A stretch of DNA of 44,602 bases from Rhodobacteraceae bacterium Water-Bin34 (GTDB taxonomy: Bacteria > Pseudomonadota > Alphaproteobacteria > Rhodobacterales > Rhodobacteraceae). This document shows positions 20,543 to 28,568 of the stretch, one piece after another. Under the pieces are notes generated by a model. The model did not search any database and was not told the origin of the DNA. It saw only the letters and a list, made by a program, of their open reading frames with translations. The stretch's first letter is position 1; every line of letters starts with the position of its first letter. Made by a program: the position numbers and the translations under genes. The stretch spans positions 1 through 44,602 of the forward strand of contig FZLS01000017.1 of assembly GCA_900197625.1 (NCBI GenBank). Direction: 5' to 3'.

Positions 20543-22708
20543 TTATGGTTCTTGATCGCATAAAAGAGAGCAGTAGAAGCTAGCAAGAACGTCAGTCGTT
20601 CCAACTTCTCTAATAGACACCGTACCAAATGCTGAAGTCGGATTTATGTTGTTGCCACTATCTTGTATTGCCCAAGTTCTCGTAGTCCCTAAGTTATACC
20701 AAACGCCGTCTGAGTTTTCATCAAGAGTAGATGTAAAGTCACCAGCACCAGATTGGAACCAAGTAAATTGCCATCTAACTTCATAATCAGAAGCAGTTCC
20801 ATAGTTGAGCCACGTTTGGGGTTGCCCGGATACTGTAGTTGGACCACCGCCACCACCGAGACCGGCTGCTGTAATTGTACCATTATTTGAAATTGTCCAC
20901 TCAGCTGAGCATTGAGTGCCAAGCCCCGCTGCAACAGAGTTAACGGTTAATTGGTTTAAACCTGGATTGACCTCCTGCGAGCTGCCAGACCAAACTGTTC
21001 TATAATAACCAGAATCGAGAATATTACTCCCCGACGCATCATCAGCAATTTCAACTTTAGTTTGCATAAATCTCGTAGTAGAGTCTGGAGATGAACTACT
21101 AAAATAACGAAACCCTCGATCGGCGTCGAGAGGATGCCAAGTACCAAGTTGGTCACCTTGATTTGCCGTAACTCTTGTGGCACCTGAAAGGTTTTCTTCG
21201 TGATAAATCGCCCAGTTCTGTGTATAAGAAGAACCCGTTTGTGACGTTCCTCGGTAATATGTTTTACCACCGGTTGTAAGCTGCGTTACGCCCTGCGCTG
21301 AAGATGGTGGTTGATATTGTTGTTGATATACCATTACACTGTTTCTTACAATCTTTAAGGTTGCGTAGTTGCCATAAAAGTCTTGAGTAACTCTCCAAAA
21401 ATCAGTAGCGGTATTGTAATCTTCACCTGTTGCCGGAACACGAGCCGTACCTGACATTGTTGCTCCCGTGTCATCTAGAAATCTTATCCAATAGTCTTGT
21501 ACTGGGGTAACATTACACCATTGATCGGTAGCATATAGTTGAGGAGCTGCAACGTCTCTGTAATCAGTTTTTTCAACTTTGCCTCCCGCTAAGAAATTAA
21601 AGCCGTTGTTAGTAACCCAATTTGACGGGCTGCCAACTTGCGGTAATGGAGAAGAACCACCAAATGACTCAGGAGATCCAGTTGTACCCGACAGGTTTAT
21701 ATTTTCAGCTAAACCAAAAGTAAATTTTAGATTTTTGTTAAAAGAAGAATTAGTTACTGCAGATCCAGTTGGAAACTTTTGTGTCCTATATGTAGAACCA
21801 TCTAATCTTGTAGAGTATCCACTACCGGTAGGACTTAAAAAAGTATTTTGATACGTGTCGCCCTGTGTTGTGCCAGCTCCATTGAGATTATAATCAATAG
21901 TATAGTTTGCATCGCCGCCAGCTAAGTAGTATTGCAAAAACGGATATACTAAGGTTGCCATTGAGTCTAAATCATGACCACGAATTTGTTCTGTACCAGC
22001 ATCAAAATATATTGGCATGCGTTCGAACATAAGACTAGTGTCGCCATCAGCAAAATCAGGAGTATTCTTGAAAAGATAATAATTAGTGTCGATCGTCTGC
22101 TTTTTAGTTTCAGGTATCTGGCTAGATTGATATGCAGATGTGTCCGCTCTACTATCAACTGCCACTGGCGTAGCACTAACACGAGTTGCATAGGGTAGCG
22201 AAGTAGCTGTTGATATGAAGTATCTACCACCGGACAAGAAATTAGTGTGGTCTTCTTGAGCAAGTTTATTTAAACCTGGCAAGATAAATGTATCGATAAA
22301 ATCTTGGCGTGTCATTGCTCTGAGCTCTCGATCAGAATCTCCACCTGCTCCAGCAGCCGTTAAATATAAAGGGTATTGAAAATTGTTCGTGTCTGTTGTA
22401 GGCAATGCTGCGTAGTCATTAACAATTCTTATATTATTATAGTAATCTGTAACCGTCTCAACACTTGGAGTGTCTGCTTCAGAAACATAACTACCGGCCT
22501 GGGCTGTAGCGTCACCAGCAATAAAATATGTGTCTTCAAAATTTTGGTTTGGCATTAGAACACCATTAGTTCCGCCAACCTCTAAGCGTACTGGCGTAAA
22601 TGTACCGTGCCAATCAGATATAACTTCTGCTAGATCTTCGACGTCTGCGGTTACGTATTCTCTTATTGTGCCCTGGCTGTCCATGTAACATGGGGTTCTT
22701 ACGGCCAT
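20543..22708 (-). CDS. Large virion structural protein, 721 aa
   Basis: The protein is Thr/Ser/Asn/Gly/Tyr-rich with few charged residues. It begins MAVRTPCYMDSQGTIREYVTADVEDL, and its middle contains repeated short beta-turn segments (GSGYSTRLDGSTYRT, QNFEDTYFIAGDATA). A Gly-rich GLGGGGGPTTVSG break precedes the C-terminal domain. Length and composition suit a fibre, neck or whisker-type protein. It follows the 67-aa gene under the divergent late promoter and precedes the fibre adaptor. I do not recognise a T4 gene number. Confidence 0.75.
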   Translation of the reverse strand: MAVRTPCYMDSQGTIREYVTADVEDLAEVISDWHGTFTPVRLEVGGTNGVLMPNQNFEDTYFIAGDATAQAGSYVSEADTPSVETVTDYYNNIRIVNDYAALPTTDTNNFQYPLYLTAAGAGGDSDRELRAMTRQDFIDTFILPGLNKLAQEDHTNFLSGGRYFISTATSLPYATRVSATPVAVDSRADTSAYQSSQIPETKKQTIDTNYYLFKNTPDFADGDTSLMFERMPIYFDAGTEQIRGHDLDSMATLVYPFLQYYLAGGDANYTIDYNLNGAGTTQGDTYQNTFLSPTGSGYSTRLDGSTYRTQKFPTGSAVTNSSFNKNLKFTFGLAENINLSGTTGSPESFGGSSPLPQVGSPSNWVTNNGFNFLAGGKVEKTDYRDVAAPQLYATDQWCNVTPVQDYWIRFLDDTGATMSGTARVPATGEDYNTATDFWRVTQDFYGNYATLKIVRNSVMVYQQQYQPPSSAQGVTQLTTGGKTYYRGTSQTGSSYTQNWAIYHEENLSGATRVTANQGDQLGTWHPLDADRGFRYFSSSSPDSTTRFMQTKVEIADDASGSNILDSGYYRTVWSGSSQEVNPGLNQLTVNSVAAGLGTQCSAEWTISNNGTITAAGLGGGGGPTTVSGQPQTWLNYGTASDYEVRWQFTWFQSGAGDFTSTLDENSDGVWYNLGTTRTWAIQDSGNNINPTSAFGTVSIREVGTTDVLASFYCSLLCDQEP

Positions 22709-22734
22709 ATCAATTCCTCACTTATAAATGATTA

Positions 22735-22938
22735 TTAAATTGTACCGTCTGACGCGGCATAGAGTGATTTAATAGTCACACCGGCTGAATTAACGATAGC
22801 AAGTTGCGATCCAACTGTTGACGTTTGGTTTACAATTGCGAAATTGATTGTGTTTGCCGTGAGTGCGTCAACACCAGTTATATTTTCTAGGTTGCGCGTA
22901 TCACTGATGATTATGTTGCCTGATATTTTGATCGCCAT
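22735..22938 (-). CDS. Small fibre-type protein, 67 aa
   Basis: The protein is almost entirely Ile/Val/Thr/Asn/Ala-rich (AIKISGNIIISDTRNLENITGVDALTANTINFAIVN, cut here). It resembles the short beta repeats in phage fibre proteins and begins like the larger one (MA-x-x). It is first gene of the late structural transcript that starts at the palindromic TATAAATA box. A fibre tip or cap function is possible. Confidence 0.65.
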   Translation of the reverse strand: MAIKISGNIIISDTRNLENITGVDALTANTINFAIVNQTSTVGSQLAIVNSAGVTIKSLYAASDGTI

Positions 22939-22975
22939 CTTCGTCTCCTATTGACTATTAGCTTTGTATTAAGTC

Positions 22976-22987
22976 TATTTATAAATA
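22976..22987. promoter_or_regulatory. Divergent T4-type late promoter (palindromic TATTTATAAATA)
   Basis: A 12-bp perfect palindrome gives TATAAATA on the plus strand (22980-22987) and on the minus strand (22976-22983). It lies between the minus fibre cluster (start 22938) and the plus gene at 23051. Confidence 0.8.
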
Positions 22988-23050
22988 TTACATTGAGTCG
23001 AACTTTGTTATGTGTAAATAATTTCATATTATAACTAGGAGAATAATACA

Positions 23051-23380
23051 ATGGCAAAGACAACAATTGACGCCGAAGCTGCAGCAGAAATGGATGTGAA
23101 TGGCGACGGTCACATTTCAGCTGAAGAAATGGCCATGCACTTAGAATTTAAACGTAAAGCTTTAGAAGATAAAGACGCCCAACGAGACGCTATTCGTAAA
23201 ATGGCTTGGTTCTCATTGATTGGATTATTAGTATATCCATTAGCGATTATTTTAACTTCATGGTTGCAATTAGATACGGCGGCTAAATTAGTAGCTGATA
23301 TCGCACCAACATACTTTGCATCAATCGCAGTATTAGTTTCAGCTTTCTTTGCTGCTGATGCCGTCGGCGGTAAAAAGTAA
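23051..23380 (+). CDS. Two-span membrane protein with EF-hand motif
   Basis: The 109-aa protein has a textbook EF-hand loop at residues 15-26 (DVNGDGHISAEE: Asp, Asn, Asp, Gly, Ile, Glu at the canonical positions). A charged helix follows, then two hydrophobic segments (about 52-70 and 78-103). A small, late, two-span membrane protein with a charged cytoplasmic part fits a holin-like role, and calcium binding could modulate it; both are inference. The AGGAG site precedes the ATG. The divergent late promoter (22980) drives it and a strong hairpin ends it. Confidence 0.8.
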   Translation: MAKTTIDAEAAAEMDVNGDGHISAEEMAMHLEFKRKALEDKDAQRDAIRKMAWFSLIGLLVYPLAIILTSWLQLDTAAKLVADIAPTYFASIAVLVSAFFAADAVGGKK

Positions 23381-23390
23381 GAATACAAAA

Positions 23391-23424
23391 AAATAGGGAG
23401 GCTAAATCAATAGCTTCCCTATTT
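23391..23424. terminator. Bidirectional intrinsic terminator
   Basis: A 13-bp stem with one G-T pair (23391-23403 with 23412-23424) and an 8-nt loop is flanked by As on the left and T-rich sequence on the right. It lies between convergent genes ending at 23380 (+) and 23440 (-). Confidence 0.85.
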
Positions 23425-23439
23425 CTCTATTACGATATC

Positions 23440-23700
23440 TTATAGATCGTATACGCCAAGAATAAATTCTTCATTTATCAGTATAGCTTTTTCTCCATTA
23501 AGAGTTATCGGCATTCCTTTACTCCAATCTAGAGCAACCTTGTCCTTAGGTTTAATTTGCTCTGCTAAAGGGCCAACCGCTACAACAAATCCTGGTTTAG
23601 ATCCTGTTTCAACGTTCGTTTGTAGAATAATACCACCGGCTGTGGTTTTCGTATCTTCACCAGCATCTACTACTAGTATGTTTCTTTTAGTGGGTTTCAT
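23440..23700 (-). CDS. GroES-like co-chaperonin (gp31 analogue)
   Basis: The 86-aa protein has GroES features: KPTKRNILVVDAGEDTKTTAGGIIL (the TAGGIIL mobile-loop end), PGFVVAVGP, KPKDKVALDWSKG and the final EEFILGVYDL. Such phage co-chaperonins (T4 gp31 is the model) replace host GroES to fold the large capsid protein. At 86 aa it is slightly shorter than GroES (97). Ends at the shared terminator. The head gene it would serve is not in this window. Confidence 0.85.
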   Translation of the reverse strand: MKPTKRNILVVDAGEDTKTTAGGIILQTNVETGSKPGFVVAVGPLAEQIKPKDKVALDWSKGMPITLNGEKAILINEEFILGVYDL

Positions 23701-23703
23701 AAG

Positions 23704-23940
23704 TCTCCATAGATATAGTCAATTAAATTAGGCCCGCCCTATGTGAATGGCTTTTGTTTGGTCCATCCGCATTTGATTTATTCCTATACCGACGGGCAAT
23801 ATAGGTATAGGTTGTTAACCTAGGATACAGATGCAAGTAGTTAACAACCTAACCTACCTGGTCCGCTCCGCGTAGATTGCTCTTGACCGAAAAAGTTGGT
23901 CGTAGGCTGGTCGCAGAGAATACGTATTATACGTACTTAA
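23704..23940. other. Non-coding gap with 12-bp inverted repeat
   Basis: No convincing gene lies in these 240 nt. A perfect 12-bp inverted repeat (23808-23819 and 23840-23851, TAGGTTGTTAAC and its complement) surrounds a 20-nt centre. Further out, GCCCG/CGGGC can pair around 23733-23796. A 14-codon minus-strand frame (MRMDQTKAIHIGRA) follows an AGGA site but is too short to assert. No T run follows the repeat, so it is not a simple terminator; an operator or structured RNA is possible. Confidence 0.5.
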
Positions 23941-24243
23941 TTATTCTACAGCTGCAGATTCTGCGTCAATTTCTTCTTGAGTACGACGCAAATTCAAGTC
24001 ACCTTCAGCAATTGGCTGAAAAATTAATCTCGTGTCTTCTTGCAAATCAATATCAGCAAATACGTGAGTGGTTACAATACCACCAGTTACAGGTGAATCG
24101 TAAGTAACTTCGTATTGAGCTTCGCCAGAAGCATTTAGCTCTAAGTAAGTAGAACTTAATAATTCAACAGTATCGTGTCCAGCTTCGTCCATCAACTCGT
24201 TAAGACGAGCTAAAGATAATTCTTCTATATTTTCTGACGACAT
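23941..24243 (-). CDS. Hypothetical acidic late protein, 100 aa
   Basis: The N-terminal third is helical and acidic (SSENIEELSLARLNELMDEAG); the rest is beta-rich (YEVTYDSPVTGGIVTTHVFADIDL) with an acidic tail. No family recognised. A canonical late box at 24279-24286 lies about 36 nt upstream, so it is expressed late and may be a virion or assembly protein. Confidence 0.68.
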   Translation of the reverse strand: MSSENIEELSLARLNELMDEAGHDTVELLSSTYLELNASGEAQYEVTYDSPVTGGIVTTHVFADIDLQEDTRLIFQPIAEGDLNLRRTQEEIDAESAAVE

Positions 24244-24278
24244 TTTTTAATTCCTTATTAGATTTAGTTTAACATACG

Positions 24279-24286
24279 TATTTATA
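24279..24286 (-). promoter_or_regulatory. T4-type late promoter (TATAAATA)
   Basis: Exact TATAAATA on the minus strand, between the metallopeptidase stop and the 100-aa gene. Confidence 0.75.
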
Positions 24287-24291
24287 AAATG

Positions 24292-24720
24292 TTAAAAAGA
24301 GTATTGTAATTCTCCGAAACATTCAAAAGCTAATTCAGCTTCTAGATCAAATGCTTCTATTTCCCAAGGCTGTTTACGATAAGGTGTATTGCGAGGAAGC
24401 TCTGGTTCTGCTTTCCACAATTGACTTCCATCTGTTCTATGACCAAGTTCACCTTTAACATATTGCCTTACGTGAATCATTTCATGGCACACAGTGCTAA
24501 TGACATGATAAAGTGTTAAGCCCTTTTGTATTTCTATAAAGAACTCTCGATTGTGATCTCCTTCTACACAATACCCGTATGCACCTGTAATATTTTTAAT
24601 TTTAATAGTAATGTCTAGAGTACGGTAACGAGGCATGAGCTTTTGCACACACCAACAAGCGACTTCTTCAATTAATTGTCGCTCTTTAGCTTTACCACCG
24701 GTCACTTGAACTATATTCAT
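24292..24720 (-). CDS. SprT-like zinc metallopeptidase-type protein
   Basis: The 142-aa protein has VCHEMIHVRQYVKGEL, an HExxH zinc site, with a downstream acidic helix (WEIEAFDLEAELAF) that can supply the third ligand. This is the layout of SprT/WSS1-like small phage peptidases. Substrate unknown. A second protein with the same HEMIHVxQ core is at 38882-39274. It has its own early promoter (24749-24777), so it is made early, unlike the late gene after it. Confidence 0.75.
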   Translation of the reverse strand: MNIVQVTGGKAKERQLIEEVACWCVQKLMPRYRTLDITIKIKNITGAYGYCVEGDHNREFFIEIQKGLTLYHVISTVCHEMIHVRQYVKGELGHRTDGSQLWKAEPELPRNTPYRKQPWEIEAFDLEAELAFECFGELQYSF

Positions 24721-24748
24721 AGACCAACCTTTACTACCTTAAGAATAT

Positions 24749-24777
24749 ATTATATTCTACTTTTTAAAATATGTCAA
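24749..24777 (-). promoter_or_regulatory. Early sigma70-type promoter
   Basis: The minus strand has TTGACA (24772-24777), 17 bp, TATAAT (24749-24754), abutting the stop of the GNAT-like gene and driving the metallopeptidase. Confidence 0.8.
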
Positions 24778-25329
24778 CTACGCAGCTGAAGCAAATACAT
24801 ATATTTCACGTGAAGAAGTTGAATCATATATTTCCTTCTTTGGAAGTATAACCTCACGTTCATAATCACATGTCTCTACAACTTCAGGCTTACCATATTT
24901 GGTTTGTGCCCATACAACTAGATCAGTCATTCGAGCTAGATCAAACCAGACTTTACGACCACCTTGCGATTGAGCAGTACCAGCCTGAAAACAAACACCA
25001 AGCTTTTTCATAGCATAACGATAAGCTTTAGCAGCAATTCCACGACCAGCATACCTATGGTCAAGTTGAGTCATATCAATATGGTATGCATTTTTAAAGT
25101 CACCTACCGATAACTCTACATTAAGAACCCTCTTAACACGCTGAGGGCTTCTTCCATGGACCATACTATTATCTACAACTTCTATAGATAAAAAACCATC
25201 TTTAATCATAGAATCATCGACCCACATGGTCAACCTTGAGAAGTTACCAACCTTTCTATACACATCATCTGTAGCTCGTGTATCAAAATAGCCAAGACTG
25301 GCTTTCTTCTTCATGGTGATTCGATCCAT
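24778..25329 (-). CDS. Putative GNAT-like acyltransferase
   Basis: The 183-aa protein contains LDHRYAGRGIAAKAYRYAMKKLG, close to the R-x-x-G-x-G/A acetyl-CoA loop and following helix of GNAT enzymes, preceded by beta strands. Target unknown; it might acylate a host protein early in infection. I chose the ATG at 25329: AAGGA lies 8 nt upstream, and the longer frame's first codon (25371) would be upstream of the predicted transcript start. Confidence 0.55.
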   Translation of the reverse strand: MDRITMKKKASLGYFDTRATDDVYRKVGNFSRLTMWVDDSMIKDGFLSIEVVDNSMVHGRSPQRVKRVLNVELSVGDFKNAYHIDMTQLDHRYAGRGIAAKAYRYAMKKLGVCFQAGTAQSQGGRKVWFDLARMTDLVVWAQTKYGKPEVVETCDYEREVILPKKEIYDSTSSREIYVFASAA

Positions 25330-25359
25330 AATGTAGTTCCTTATCATCAATAAAGGTAT

Positions 25360-25388
25360 ATTATACATCATTTTAGAACGAATGTCAA
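25360..25388 (-). promoter_or_regulatory. Early sigma70-type promoter
   Basis: The minus strand has TTGACA (25383-25388), 17 bp, TATAAT (25360-25365). Its spacer is nearly identical to that of the promoter at 16201-16229, suggesting a duplicated cassette. Confidence 0.85.
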
Positions 25389-25429
25389 CAGTTATTTAGA
25401 CCATTTTGTTATATAAATGGCCTTTTTTA

Positions 25430-25945
25430 TTACTTTTTAGCTGCTTTTTTGGCCGCTTTAGCCGCTTTCTTTTCCATCTGAATGACTGCTTTATCGTATT
25501 TTGCTTGAGAAATTAGGCCTTCTTTAAGCAATCTCGTACGGTTTACCATATGAGCAGCTTGAGTTTCTTCCTTAGATCCACCAAAATATGGTACACAATG
25601 ACCTTCTTCAGCCATTATTTCGGTGACTTTTTTCATTTCTCCGTTGTATTCTACTTTAAAATCTCCAAGGATACGACCGAATTTGCCCTTCATGTCTTCG
25701 CCTTTTCTGTCTTCGGTTGTAATCAACTTACCACCTTTTTTCATCAGCTGCTTTAATCTCAGCTTAGCCGCTTCTCCAAATAGATCTTCTACTCTATCTG
25801 ATGTGCGTGATTCGGGAGTATCAATTCCCATAATTCGTACTCGTTCATCTGTTAGTGTAATACCGAAGCCAAGATCAATGTCTACATCTACAGTATCACC
25901 GTCAACTACTTTAAGTACTTTGACGTCATATTCGTTCGTGTTCAT
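25430..25945 (-). CDS. Thermonuclease (staphylococcal nuclease-like)
   Basis: The 171-aa protein has the SNase core: VLKVVDGDTVDVDIDLGFG, VRIMGIDTPESR (Arg37, Asp42, Glu45) and GKFGRILGDF (Arg91), which together form the calcium-dependent catalytic site. The C-terminus is an Ala/Lys repeat (KKAAKAAKKAAKK) that can bind nucleic acid. No signal peptide, so it likely acts in the cytoplasm on DNA or RNA. Divergent from the exported-protein operon. A GATAAATA late-like box on the minus strand lies at 26012-26019. Confidence 0.92.
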   Translation of the reverse strand: MNTNEYDVKVLKVVDGDTVDVDIDLGFGITLTDERVRIMGIDTPESRTSDRVEDLFGEAAKLRLKQLMKKGGKLITTEDRKGEDMKGKFGRILGDFKVEYNGEMKKVTEIMAEEGHCVPYFGGSKEETQAAHMVNRTRLLKEGLISQAKYDKAVIQMEKKAAKAAKKAAKK

Positions 25946-26037
25946 TTGCTTACATCCTTTAAGATTGTGTTATTAATTAGAGTGTACTTGAGTATATACA
26001 ATATACTTACTTATTTATCATGTAAGATGATTTAATT

Positions 26038-26045
26038 TATAAATA
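26038..26045 (+). promoter_or_regulatory. T4-type late promoter (TATAAATA) of the exported-protein operon
   Basis: Exact TATAAATA on the plus strand, about 50 nt upstream of the gene at 26097. It is the only clear promoter for genes up to 30981. Confidence 0.75.
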
Positions 26046-26096
26046 ACCTGTAAGCGTTAAAAAATTATGAAGTTATATACACTGGAGAAATATGAG

Positions 26097-26669
26097 ATGA
26101 GAAGTTTCGCTATAGCCACTGCTGGCTTAATGTTATTGATCTTTGCAAATGTGGCGCAGGCACAAGATGCCGAATGTCCGGAAGGTTACGTTTGTACAAA
26201 ATCAGGCACTGATAGTACAATTACAAGTAACGGTAATATGAATACAACTATTACTCAACCACCGCCTAGTGCTATTGCACCGCAATTTCACACAGGCAAT
26301 AATAGCGACCTCTGTACCATTGGAGTGAGCGCTGCTATCCAAACACAAATTTTAGGTATCTCGGGCGGAGGAACTTTTACAGAAGAAAACTGCCAGAGAT
26401 TAAAGAATGCAAAAGTACTATATGACATGGGAATGAAAGTTGCCGCAGTATCAGTAATGTGCCAAGATAAAGGCGTGTTCGATGCTATGATGGATGCTGG
26501 CACACCATGTCCGTACGACGGTCAAATCGGCGAAGCTGCAAAGCTTGGTTGGGAGACCCACGTTGAGCAGACCGAAGAAGAATTAAAAAAGATGGGACCA
26601 TTAGGAAATGTTGAAGAGAAAGCTCCTTTTATTGGCGCTGGCTTGTTGGCCTTCTTACTCTTACTCTGA
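26097..26669 (+). CDS. Exported protein, 190 aa, Cys-rich
   Basis: A Sec signal peptide is visible (MRSFAIATAGLMLLIFANVAQA, cleavage after AQA). The mature part has six Cys, which suggests disulfides in the periplasm, and a Pro-rich TQPPPSAIAPQ linker. It ends in a short hydrophobic segment (FIGAGLLAFLLLL), possibly a membrane tail. I chose the ATG at 26097, with GGAG 9 nt upstream; an ATG 30 nt earlier would add residues before the signal peptide. First gene of the late exported operon; it overlaps the next gene by 62 nt. Family not recognised. Confidence 0.72.
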   Translation: MRSFAIATAGLMLLIFANVAQAQDAECPEGYVCTKSGTDSTITSNGNMNTTITQPPPSAIAPQFHTGNNSDLCTIGVSAAIQTQILGISGGGTFTEENCQRLKNAKVLYDMGMKVAAVSVMCQDKGVFDAMMDAGTPCPYDGQIGEAAKLGWETHVEQTEEELKKMGPLGNVEEKAPFIGAGLLAFLLLL

Positions 26670-27522
26670 GAGCATAGCTCCGTATTATGGTTATACGGGG
26701 AATGCTATCACAGATCAAGCGTTAAGATGGTCGATGGGTAATGTGCTGCCTGAAGGAGTCCCAGGATTAGATATACAAAATGTAATATATTCATACCGTA
26801 TACAAAAGGAAACTGGTGAGTGGGTTACGGTATTTGTACAGAATGAGTTCGCAGAAGGTGCGGGTGAAGGTTATATCTTTAGGGAAAGAGATGACTGGCT
26901 GCCTGGATCTTTATCAGGTACAAGAATCCAAAAAGCTGTACCAGTAGGAAATTTACCCCGAGCGTTATGGGGAGATGGAAGTATCGAGGTGGAAGGAAAT
27001 GGAAGCGTTGATGACGCTAGCGTCGTATATACGTACAAGGTAACTCCTTGTTTTGATCCACAGTTTGATCCAAACTGTCCAGGCTATAAATTGCCTGTTC
27101 CCGATATTCCAGAGATAGGACTAGATGATGTTTATAATGTTTTTGATGACGAAGCAGTGGACCTTGATCGCAATACAGCCATGGCAGAAGATGATGAGAA
27201 TGATGAAGAGAATGAAGCTGAAGATACAGAAGCTAAAGAAGACGAGAGAAGAAAGTATCGTTTAGAAAAAGCAATGTCAGTTGCAGATACTGCAGCGTTG
27301 TTTGCTCAGAACGATATGATTAATCAAATGAATGCTGTCTCACAAACAGCAATTACTACCGCGTACTTGCCCTTGAATATACCGGGCGGCAGTTATAATG
27401 ATACCTTAGTCTATAGAGATGTAGGTATGTCTGATGGTAAAAAAGGACTACGCAATGGATTGGCTCAGCAATTACTTCATACTCAAATGGTTGATAAGCA
27501 ATATAATTTAACTGAAAAATAA
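26608..27522 (+). CDS. Exported protein, 304 aa
   Basis: The N-terminus is a Sec signal peptide (MLKRKLLLLALACWPSYSYS). The mature protein begins ESIAPYYGYTGNAITDQALRW, has a beta-rich domain with paired Cys (CFDPQFDPNC), then a very acidic helical segment (residues about 190-215, ending in EDTEAKEDERRKYR) and an Ala/Gln-rich C-terminus. The start lies inside the preceding gene in another frame, so expression may depend on coupling. Function unknown; an envelope-associated role is inferred from the signal peptide and operon. Confidence 0.7.
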   Translation: MLKRKLLLLALACWPSYSYSESIAPYYGYTGNAITDQALRWSMGNVLPEGVPGLDIQNVIYSYRIQKETGEWVTVFVQNEFAEGAGEGYIFRERDDWLPGSLSGTRIQKAVPVGNLPRALWGDGSIEVEGNGSVDDASVVYTYKVTPCFDPQFDPNCPGYKLPVPDIPEIGLDDVYNVFDDEAVDLDRNTAMAEDDENDEENEAEDTEAKEDERRKYRLEKAMSVADTAALFAQNDMINQMNAVSQTAITTAYLPLNIPGGSYNDTLVYRDVGMSDGKKGLRNGLAQQLLHTQMVDKQYNLTEK

Positions 27523-27536
27523 TAGGAGACATGCAA

Positions 27537-28055
27537 ATGTTCAAAAATAACTTAATTAAACTTGGAGCACTGGTCTTAGTACTAGGCGCTCATAATGGTA
27601 TTGCGCAGGCTCAGGACACCCCAATTAACGGAACAGTCCAGTCGCGTTGTATCATTCAAACAGATGTTGCGGGTACTTATGCTAACCCCAATGCCTACAC
27701 ACTAACAACCGCATCAGCAGATGGTGGTGACAACGCTGTTATTCGTATCGATGTATCATTAGCTGATGCATACTACGCAGAAATTACAGCACCGGAATCT
27801 TTTTCCAGTTCGCCGAATCTTCCTGATGTTGTATATTGGACTGGTGACACAACTGTGAAAACAGTTTCTGACGCTACTACTATGGGCGCTTATGAAACAA
27901 GCAAAATTGAACTTGGTATGGTTGATAGATATGACCTAACCGCCACAGGTTCTACTTGGTTTGAAACTTCATCTGTTGCTACAATGGGTGGTTCAAAAGC
28001 TTTTCCAGGTGGTAACTATACCGCTTTAGTACAAGCTGATTGCATCGCTAAGTGA
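27537..28055 (+). CDS. Exported pilin/spore-coat-U-like protein
   Basis: A signal peptide (MFKNNLIKLGALVLVLGAHN, then GIAQA) precedes a 147-aa beta-rich domain. The domain starts GTVQSRCIIQTDVAGTYANP and ends FPGGNYTALVQADCIAK, with one Cys at each end. This resembles subunits of chaperone-usher-type fibres (early Cys, closing PGxYTxxxxxxC strand). I chose the ATG at 27537 because AGGAGA lies 7 nt upstream. The PapD-like gene two positions downstream supports the idea. The similarity is by pattern only. Confidence 0.65.
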   Translation: MFKNNLIKLGALVLVLGAHNGIAQAQDTPINGTVQSRCIIQTDVAGTYANPNAYTLTTASADGGDNAVIRIDVSLADAYYAEITAPESFSSSPNLPDVVYWTGDTTVKTVSDATTMGAYETSKIELGMVDRYDLTATGSTWFETSSVATMGGSKAFPGGNYTALVQADCIAK

Positions 28056-28071
28056 AATGGAGGCAGTTCTA

Positions 28072-28176
28072 TTGGACAATCTGCGCCAGCGACAAATCCT
28101 GACCCAACTTGTAGAAGGTTTGGTGGTTGCCCGTAAGGTTTCTGGTATGCAGCTGACTAAAAAGGATTTTAAATAA
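28072..28176 (+). CDS. Small cytoplasmic protein, 34-39 aa
   Basis: The frame starts either at ATG 28057 (no good ribosome site) or, more likely, at TTG 28072, which has GGAGG about 8 nt upstream. It ends in TAATG, overlapping the next gene. The product is helical (DNLRQRQILTQLVEGLVVA, then RKVSGMQLTKKDFK). Function unknown; it is the only protein in this part of the operon without a signal peptide. Confidence 0.5.
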   Translation: MDNLRQRQILTQLVEGLVVARKVSGMQLTKKDFK

Positions 28177-28568
28177 TGTTACGTTATGTATTAATTGTGC
28201 TAGTGCTTATGTCGGTTTCTGTAGTCCGTGCTCATGAAATGGTTCCAACTTATCCAGAGATGAAACCCTCTTTCATGGACGGATTGCAGAAATTAACAAT
28301 GACGATGTTCAATAAAAGGCAAGAAGTAGAGTATTATGAAATAGGCGTGTTCACCGAAGAGTGGGAACCGTTGCCGTTTGTATCAAATTATAAAGTATTT
28401 AAAATACCTTATTTGAGTACGGTAACATTTGACATATACATCAGAGACGAAGATAAGAATAAAGCTGAATTTATATGTTCTCAATCTAAATTACGGAAAG
28501 AGCAATTAACGAGAACTGCCGTGTCTTCACGGATATGTTCCAGGGTGAAAAAGAAGGTTAGACGATGA
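28176..28568 (+). CDS. Exported PapD-like single-domain protein
   Basis: A signal peptide (MLRYVLIVLVLMSVSVVRA) precedes about 110 residues patterned like the N-terminal immunoglobulin domain of periplasmic pilus chaperones: LTMTMFNKRQEVEYYEIGVFTEEWEPLPF, then VFKIPYLSTVTFDIYIR. A second chaperone domain is missing; the C-terminus is basic with two Cys. It could hold the pilin-like protein of the same operon. The ATG is coupled to the previous stop. Confidence in the fold is moderate. Confidence 0.62.
   Translation: MLRYVLIVLVLMSVSVVRAHEMVPTYPEMKPSFMDGLQKLTMTMFNKRQEVEYYEIGVFTEEWEPLPFVSNYKVFKIPYLSTVTFDIYIRDEDKNKAEFICSQSKLRKEQLTRTAVSSRICSRVKKKVRR

Noticed and set aside
20956-22263. Several 80-104 codon frames inside the 721-aa structural gene
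   Set aside because: All overlap one long structural frame, lack ribosome sites and have biased Leu/Lys/Gln composition.
23733-23779. 14-codon minus-strand frame after an AGGA site
   Set aside because: Too short and in a structured gap; mentioned only within the intergenic feature.
25623-25976. 117-codon plus-strand frame opposite the thermonuclease
   Set aside because: The Ser/Phe-rich product mirrors the thermonuclease codons; the minus-strand frame has full family motifs.
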